5,033 nucleotides of DNA from UBA8516 sp035457865 (GTDB lineage: Archaea > Thermoproteota > Nitrososphaeria > Nitrososphaerales > Nitrosopumilaceae). The notes beneath the pieces are model-generated. The model did no database searches and was not told where the DNA came from. It worked only from the letters and a program-made list of their open reading frames with translations. The DNA is taken from positions 1 to 5,033 of the forward strand of contig DATIAR010000057.1 in NCBI GenBank assembly GCA_035457865.1, written 5' to 3'. Within the stretch, counting starts at the first letter, position 1; each line of letters opens with the position of its first letter. The translations under genes were made by a program, and so were the position numbers. Positions 1 to 5,033 of this stretch are shown here, piece by piece.

Positions 1-450
1 ATTAACGGTAAAGGAAAAGACTTGAAATTATACGTAATTGGTGCAACAAACAAACCTTGGAGTCTTGACTGGCCGTTTCTTAGAAGATTTACAAAGAGAA
101 TCTATGTTCCTCTTCCTACACTTGATGCAAGAACAAACTTGTTTGAACTTTACAGCGCACCACTAAAAATGGATGAAAAAGTAAAACCATCCGAGCTTGC
201 AAAGCTTGCAGATGGATACAGCGCAAGTGATATCAAAGACATATGTCAATCTGCACAATTGATGGTAGTAAACGAACTATTCAACTCACCAAACTATTCA
301 CCAGAACCAGTAGTTGGTGAAGAAAAACAACAACCACGAAACCTTACAATGACAGACTTTAAGACAATTCTTGAAAGAAGAAAACCAAGCGTAAGTATGG
401 AAATGATTCGCGCCTATTACAAATGGAGCGAACAATTCAGAGCACTGTAA
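1..450 (+). CDS. cdvC: CdvC/Vps4-like AAA ATPase, C-terminal part (5' truncated by window edge)
   Basis: The frame is open from base 1 to the TAA at 448-450, giving 149 visible residues; the true start lies left of the window, and the TTG at 22 is internal. Visible parts are the AAA sensor-1 strand VIGATNKPW (residues about 12-20), then FLRRFTKRIYVPLP with the paired arginines typical of the Vps4/katanin arginine-finger region, then a helical small AAA subdomain (LADGYSASDIKDICQSAQ). A proline-rich stretch around residues 95-110 sits where Vps4 has its beta domain, and the terminal helix (KPSVSMEMIRAYYKWSEQF) matches the Vps4 C-terminal helix. Walker A and B are not in the window. By family knowledge, archaeal CdvC hexamers remodel ESCRT-III-like CdvB polymers during cell division at the membrane. 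It lies in the same direction as carA but is separated by a spacer with a terminator-like element, so it is probably a separate transcript. Another Vps4/meiotic-clade AAA protein is possible but less likely. Confidence 0.82.
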   Translation: MNGKGKDLKLYVIGATNKPWSLDWPFLRRFTKRIYVPLPTLDARTNLFELYSAPLKMDEKVKPSELAKLADGYSASDIKDICQSAQLMVVNELFNSPNYSPEPVVGEEKQQPRNLTMTDFKTILERRKPSVSMEMIRAYYKWSEQFRAL

Positions 451-451
451 A

Positions 452-484
452 AGATTCATCAGAATCTGATCGCTTAAACTTTTT
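452..484 (+). terminator. Hairpin plus T tract after cdvC
   Basis: Two bases after the cdvC stop, AGATTC (452-457) and GAATCT (462-467) form a 6-bp inverted repeat around the loop ATCA. A run of five T follows at 480-484. Archaeal termination relies mainly on T-rich tracts, so the T run may matter more than the weak AT-rich stem. The spacer 451-576 contains no other gene that I can see. Confidence 0.4.
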
Positions 485-512
485 ACAACAACTACATTCG
501 TCTTATCAAAAA

Positions 513-520
513 ACTTAAAT
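513..520 (+). promoter_or_regulatory. Weak TATA-like box upstream of carA
   Basis: ACTTAAAT at 513-520 resembles an archaeal TATA/box A element. It would place a transcription start near 540-545, about 30 bases upstream of the probable carA start. The match is short, and the whole spacer is AT-rich, so this is a tentative call. Confidence 0.2.
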
Positions 521-576
521 CTCTAATAGAATTCACTTGCTGAGGGTTCAAAATTCCGATAAAAAAAGCCAAACAT

Positions 577-1710
577 GTAAACAAGTTTGGTAAGCTTATC
601 CTTGAAGATGGAACCGTTTTTGATGGGATGGGTTTTGGTTATTCAACTACTGTTTTTGGTGAAGCTGTTTTCAACACTGGAATGGTAGGTTACACAGAAG
701 CTTTGACGGATCCTTCTTACAGTGGCCAAATTCTGACACTCACATATCCTCTTATAGGGAATTATGGTGTGCCTGATCCCTCGATAAAGGACAAGGATGG
801 AATTTCTAAATACTTTGAATCTGACAGAATTCAGGCACGTGGCCTTGTTGTACATGATCTTTCAATTACTGCAAATCACTGGAATCTTTCTCTTACATTG
901 GATGAATGGCTGTACGATGAAGAAATTCCTGGAATATCAGGAATAGATACAAGGGAACTAACTAAAAAACTCAGAATAAATGGTGTGATGATGGCAGCAC
1001 TCGCCGTTTCTGAAAAAGAAATTGACGAAAATGATTTAAAAAAGAAACTCGCTTCTGCACAAAAATACATAAACGAAGAATTTATGAATGTTGTATCAAC
1101 CAAAGAACCTCGAGTTTATGGAACAGAATCAGAAGCAGTAGTAGTTATTGATACCGGAGTAAAAAATGCAATTTTACGAAACATACGAAAAATTGGATAC
1201 AAAGTAATTCAACTTCCTTGGAATGCCTCAATTGATAAAATACTTTCATACAAACCAAAAGGTGTTGTATTAAGCAACGGACCTGGTGATCCACAAAAAT
1301 GTGCTGATACTTTGAAGACAGCAAAAGAACTTTTAAACAAAAACATACCTACCCTTGGAATCTGTCTTGGGGCACAAATAATGGGGCTTGCAGGGGGGGC
1401 GGATACATTTAAGCTAAAATACGGACATCGAGGACAAAACAAATCATGCATCAACCTAGATAACAATCAAGTTTATGTGACAAGTCAGAATCATGGATAC
1501 GGAATAGATCCTAATTCGTTAAAAAAATCAGACCTTCAATTATGGTTTACCAATGCTGACGATCAAACTGTTGAAGGGATAAAACACAAAGAAAAAAAAT
1601 TCATCGCTGTTCAATTTCATCCTGAAGCAACACCTGGACCTTTTGATTGCAAGTTTATTTTTGAAGAACTAAAGCGCCTTATGGAGGAGGAAAAGACTGC
1701 CAAAAGATGA
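577..1710 (+). CDS. carA: Carbamoyl-phosphate synthase small (glutaminase) subunit; start codon unresolved
   Basis: CarA hydrolyses glutamine and passes ammonia to CarB, the first step towards pyrimidines and arginine. The N-terminal CarA domain (LEDGT, GEAVFNTGMVGYTEALTDPS, GIDTRELTKKL) is followed by a class I glutamine amidotransferase domain. That domain has SNGPGDP, the nucleophile Cys in GICLGAQ (codon 1363-1365), SQNHGYG, and the His/Glu pair in VQFHPEATPGP (His codon 1618-1620). Reading from 577 gives 377 residues, close to the 382 of E. coli CarA. The first ATG in frame (628) is too late: it would remove the conserved KLILEDGTVFDG strand encoded at 592-627. Between the stop at 541 and 628 the frame has no ATG, GTG or TTG. 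GTA at 577 lies eight residues before LEDGT, as the E. coli Met does, so I place the start there provisionally. ATT at 553 (six bases after GAGGG) and ATA at 559 are alternatives. The usual GxCxGHQ histidine is alanine here. carA overlaps carB by 14 bases and is probably co-transcribed with it. Confidence 0.93.
   Translation, partial: VNKFGKLILEDGTVFDGMGFGYSTTVFGEAVFNTGMVGYTEALTDPSYSGQILTLTYPLIGNYGVPDPSIKDKDGISKYFESDRIQARGLVVHDLSITANHWNLSLTLDEWLYDEEIPGISGIDTRELTKKLRINGVMMAALAVSEKEIDENDLKKKLASAQKYINEEFMNVVSTKEPRVYGTESEAVVVIDTGVKNAILRNIRKIGYKVIQLPWNASIDKILSYKPKGVVLSNGPGDPQKCADTLKTAKELLNKNIPTLGICLGAQIMGLAGGADTFKLKYGHRGQNKSCINLDNNQVYVTSQNHGYGIDPNSLKKSDLQLWFTNADDQTVEGIKHKEKKFIAVQFHPEATPGPFDCKFIFEELKRLMEEEKTAKR
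1683..1690 (+). promoter_or_regulatory. Shine-Dalgarno for carB, decides a CTG start
   Basis: GGAGGAGG inside the last codons of carA lies six bases before CTG at 1697. This is an ideal spacing and a near-complete anti-16S match. It points to CTG as the carB start, and the encoded PKDESLKKILVLGSG aligns residue for residue with E. coli CarB from its Met1. Confidence 0.75.
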
Positions 1711-4700
1711 ATCGCTAAAAAAGATTCTCGTTCTTGGAAGTGGGGCAATAAAAATCGGAGAAGCAGGCGAAAGTCGTTAAAACGACCGCAAATTCGATTA
1801 CTCCGGTAGCCAATGTCTCAAAGCCATTCGCGAAGACGGAATTAAAAGCGTACTTATCAATCCCAATATCGCAACCATTCAGACAGACACTAGGTTTGCA
1901 GATAAGGTATATTCTATTCCAGTGAATCCAGAATATGTTGAATCAATAATAGAATCAGAACGTCCTGATGGACTGATGCTTGGATTTGGTGGACAGACAG
2001 CACTTAATTGCGGAGTGAAACTTGAAGAATTTGGAGTTCTAAAAAAATATGGTGTCAAAGTTCTTGGCACACAAGTTGGGGGGATACATGCTACAGAAGA
2101 CAGACAACTTTTCAAGGACTCTATGATAGCATGCGATGTTCCTGTACTGAAAAGTAAAACTGTTTACAACTTTGAGGAAGCAAAAAAAATTGCAAAAGAA
2201 CTTGGATATCCAGTAATTATTCGTGTAGCATATACTTTGGGCGGAAAAGGCGGGGGAGTGGCACACAATGAAATTGAATTGTATGAAATAGTATCGCGTG
2301 GTCTAAATGCTAGTCTTGTTGGTCAAGTTTTAATTGAGGAATATATTGGTCACTGGAAACAAATAGAATATGAAGTGATGCGTGATTATCTTGGAAACAA
2401 TGTCATAGTGTGCAACATGGAAAATGTTCTTTCGATGAGGGTGCATACAGGTGACAACATAGTTGTAGCTCCATCGCAAACACTCGATAACAACGAATAT
2501 CACATGTTAAGGTCAGCCGCGTTACGCGCAACACAACATGTTGGAATTGTAGGGGAATGTAATATTCAGTTTGCACTTGATCCAGAATCTGAAAAATATG
2601 TTGCAATTGAGATGAATCCTAGGCTTTCACGTTCATCAGCACTTGCAAGCAAGGCCACAGGGTATCCAATTGCATACATGGCAGCTAAAATTGTAATGGG
2701 TCATTCTCTTCCAGAACTAGTTAATCGTATAACAAAAACAACTACTGCATGCTTTGAACCTTCACTTGATTATATTGTATGCAAACATCCGCGATGGGAT
2801 TTTACAAAGTTTGAACTTGCAAACCGAAGTCTTGGACCTACCATGAAATCTGTTGGAGAGGTGATGGCAGTAGGCAGATGCTTTGAGGAGTCTCTACAAA
2901 AATCAATTAGGATGTTAGAGATAGGAAACGATGGGCTTGTAGCAAACCGAGATAATGGCAAAGTCTACGATATTGAAGAAATTGAAAATAAACTTCAGAA
3001 TACAGATGACGGAATTTTATACTATGTTGCAGCTGCATTGCGACAAGGCATGTCAGTTGAACAAATTTACAAACTCTCTGTAATAGATCCATGGTTTATT
3101 GAAAAAATCCGAAACATAGTAGAGATGGAAAAGAGCCTCAAAGACTCAAAATTCACAACAAAATTGTTACGCGATTCAAAAAAGTTAGGATTTTCAGACA
3201 AGCAGATTGGGAGAATACTAAATAAAGATGATCTTGAGATAAGAAAAATTCGTAAAGATGCAGGGATCGTTCCAGCTGTAAAACAAATAGATACTCTTGC
3301 TGCCGAGTGGCCCGCCAAAACAAACTATCTGTATCTGACATATGGGGGTGACACAAATGACTTTGAGGTACAATCAGATCAGGAAAAGATCATAGTCTTG
3401 GGTGCAGGTCCGTACAGGATAGGAAGTAGTGTAGAGTTTGATTGGGGAACTGTAAACATGGTTTGGGGGTTGCAAGAAAACGGTGTCAAAGAAGTTTCTG
3501 TAATTAACTGCAACCCAGAGACCGTATCAACCGATTATGATATTTGTAACAGACTATACTTTGAAGAGTTAACACTTGAGAGAATACTTGACATTGCTGA
3601 CTTTGAAAAACCAACTGGAATAATTACTGCAGTTGGAGGACAAACAGCAAATAATCTCACTCCAAAACTTGCCAAAAATGGAGTCAAGATAATCGGTACA
3701 TCGTTTGAAAACATTGACAGAGCAGAAAACCGTTCAAAATTCAGTCAGGTTCTAGATGAGTTGCATATAATGCAGCCACTCTGGCAGGCATTCATAAAAC
3801 TAGCTGATGCTAAAAAGTTTGCAAACAATGTAGGCTTTCCTGTATTGGTTAGGCCATCGTACGTACTAAGCGGTGCTGCAATGAAAGTTGTGTGGTCACA
3901 AATGCAACTAAAAAAATACTTGGAAGAAGCAACAAACGTATCACCAGATTATCCTGTTGTTATCACAAAATTCATGCTAAACTCACTTGAAGTTGAAGTG
4001 GATGGTGTCTGTGATGGAAAAAATGTAGTAATTGGTGCAGTGATTGAACACATAGAAAGTGCCGGTGTACACTCTGGTGACTCGATGATGTGCATTCCTC
4101 CATGGAGATTAAGCAACAAAGTAATTGAAACCATAACTGATTATACAACAAAAATTGCTACTGCATTTTCAATAAAAGGTCCATTTAATTTGCAATTTCT
4201 AATTAATTCTGATCAAGTCTACGTAATAGAATTAAACATACGAGCATCTCGTTCTATGCCTTTTGTTTCAAAATTCGTAAAATTGAATCTGATCAATTTA
4301 GCTGCACGCGCAGTTCTTGGAAAAACATTGCCAAAGATAGCAAAGGACAGATGGCGCAAAATTCATTCTTATGGAATTAAAGTGCCACAATTCTCATTTA
4401 TGCAACTAGAAGGCGCTGATATAATCTTAGGAGTTGAAATGCAGTCTACTGGAGAAGCTGCATGTTTTGGGGACAGCTTTTATGATGCACTCGCAAAAGG
4501 TCTGATATCTGTAGGGTATTCATTGCCAAAAGAAGGCAATGCTCTCATAACTGCTGGGGGGGCAGAAAACAAGGAAAAACTGCTTCAAACCGCAGTATTG
4601 CTAAAAAACCTAGGATACAAGATACTTGCAACCGAACACACTGCGGAGTTTTTGTCTGATAAAAGAATAGGAAATGTCGAAGTCGTCTACAAAATTAGCG

Positions 4701-4963
4701 AACCACAAAGAAAACCAAACATTGCCGATTTACTTTACGAACACAAGATAAATTTCATAGTGAACGTTCCAAGTACAGCAACTTTAGAAAAATACGTTGG
4801 AATGCTTTATGATGAATACCAAATACGAAGAAAGGCAGTGGAACTTGGTATTCCAGTGCTTACCACTACAGAATTGGCAGATTCATTTGCAAAAACACTT
4901 GAGTGGTTACTACACAATGAAACCACAAAAAAACCTCTTGAGCCATACGAATCAATTAATTAG
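1697..4963 (+). CDS. carB: Carbamoyl-phosphate synthase large subunit, interrupted by a 21-nt stop-containing insertion
   Basis: CarB makes carbamoyl phosphate from bicarbonate, ammonia (from CarA) and two ATP. Without the 21 inserted bases the protein would be 1081 residues, against 1073 in E. coli. Residue numbers below omit the insertion. The first synthetase half begins with the dinucleotide-fold-like GSGAIKIGEAGEFDYSG (14-30) and has an ATP-grasp fold with R169, GGKGGG (175-180) and EMNPRLSR (E298, N300, R302). A helical oligomerisation segment covers about 400-555. The second half starts with GAGPYRIGSSVEFDWG (562-577), has NCNPETVSTDYD and a second ATP-grasp with R712 in VRPSYVLSG, and E838/N840/R842 in ELNIRASR. 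An MGS-like allosteric domain occupies about 939-1065. All these motifs are intact. The start is CTG at 1697, chosen from the Shine-Dalgarno and exact N-terminal alignment; no ATG, GTG or TTG is available in frame upstream. Read literally, translation would stop at TAA 1778-1780 after 27 codons, and the long open frame would resume at 1781; the first GTG in it (1922) would lose the first 68 residues. Overlap with carA suggests translational coupling. Confidence 0.93.
1772..1792 (+). other. 21-nt palindromic insertion in carB; candidate BHB mini-intron
   Basis: These 21 bases separate GAA (E25, 1769-1771) from TTC (F26, 1793-1795) of the conserved GEFDYSG motif. In frame they would encode S-R-stop-N-D-R-K. 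GTCGTT (1773-1778) and AACGAC (1781-1786) are perfect reverse complements, so RNA would form a hairpin with loop UAAA (1778-1781) that carries the stop. The flanks extend it: GCG (1767-1769) pairs with CGC (1787-1789), with AAA (1770-1772) bulged. Because of flanking A residues, 1770-1790 and 1771-1791 are equally valid boundaries from alignment alone. That this is an insertion is directly visible against the family motif. That it is spliced is inference. Confidence 0.6.
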
Positions 4964-5033
4964 ATTACACTTTCAAGTAAAGACTCGTTTCCTATTATAG
5001 AACCGTCAAGAGTTACAATTTTTGCTGAATAGG
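4960..5033 (-). CDS. Possible C-terminus of a convergent gene, unidentified (truncated by window edge)
   Basis: On the minus strand a frame is open from the window edge to a TAA at 4962-4960 and encodes 23 residues, beginning YSAKIVTLDG and ending NESLLESVI. The composition looks like ordinary soluble protein, and the two other minus-strand frames are closed by stops within the first ~30 bases from the window edge. I do not recognise the family. Its stop overlaps the carB stop by four bases, a tail-to-tail arrangement. A frame this short can be open by chance, so confidence is limited. Confidence 0.45.
   Translation of the reverse strand, partial: YSAKIVTLDGSIIGNESLLESVI

Noticed and set aside
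451..470. TGATGA/CTGA-like boxes on the minus strand suggesting a C/D-box sRNA
   Set aside because: Box C lacks the leading purine and the boxes fall within the AT-rich hairpin, without a guide region or paired termini.
540..560. GGGTTCAAAATTCC resembles a tRNA T-arm
   Set aside because: The flanking five-base stems do not pair (only three weak pairs), and no acceptor, D or anticodon arm can be found upstream.
575..580. ATGTAA start-stop element upstream of carA as a minimal regulatory uORF
   Set aside because: It has no Shine-Dalgarno and is better explained by chance or by one missing base at the true carA start.
589..601. TAAGCTTA palindrome near the carA start as a second intron-like hairpin
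   Set aside because: It encodes the conserved GKLIL strand, the loop would be only two bases, and removing any part does not restore an in-frame start.
1392..1398. Runs of seven G in carA (1392-1398) and carB (4556-4562) as likely frameshift sites
   Set aside because: Both are read in the correct frame with conserved protein on each side. They argue against widespread homopolymer error in this sequence.
4797..5000. 67-codon plus-strand frame at the right end
   Set aside because: It is an out-of-frame shadow of the CarB allosteric domain with no recognisable protein features.

Overview
The window looks archaeal, most probably from an AT-rich ammonia-oxidising thaumarchaeon (Nitrososphaerota, Nitrosopumilus-like). 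The reasons are the C-terminal part of a CdvC/Vps4-type ESCRT ATPase, low-GC coding sequence, strong GGAGG ribosome-binding sites and the protein styles. No database search was possible, so the taxonomy is inference.

Layout: (1) Positions 1-450 hold the 3' end of a cdvC-like AAA ATPase gene, cut by the left edge. (2) Positions 451-576 are a short non-coding spacer with a small hairpin followed by a T tract (likely end of the cdvC transcript) and a weak TATA-like box. (3) carA, about 577-1710, encodes the glutaminase subunit of carbamoyl-phosphate synthase. (4) carB, about 1697-4963, encodes the large synthetase subunit; it overlaps carA by 14 bases and is preceded by a strong Shine-Dalgarno. 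(5) At 4960-5033 a leftward reading frame, probably the C-terminus of a convergent gene, overlaps the carB stop. CarA releases ammonia from glutamine and CarB uses it with bicarbonate and two ATP to make carbamoyl phosphate for pyrimidine and arginine synthesis.

The exceptional feature is in carB. The invariant N-terminal motif GEFDYSG is split between E25 and F26 by exactly 21 extra bases (1772-1792). They keep the frame but carry a TAA stop. The insertion is a near-perfect palindrome with the stop in its apical loop. Its flanks pair so that the bulges resemble an archaeal bulge-helix-bulge (BHB) splice motif whose predicted cuts fall exactly on the boundaries that restore the protein. A BHB mini-intron in a protein-coding gene is the most attractive hypothesis; stop bypass, an inactivating mutation and sequence error are the alternatives.

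Two further oddities affect the same operon. carB appears to start at CTG, and carA has no ATG, GTG or TTG at its conserved N-terminus (GTA lies where the start should be). The remaining ~4.4 kb of carAB is open, and every catalytic motif examined is intact, so all irregularities fall where translation starts or is about to stop.
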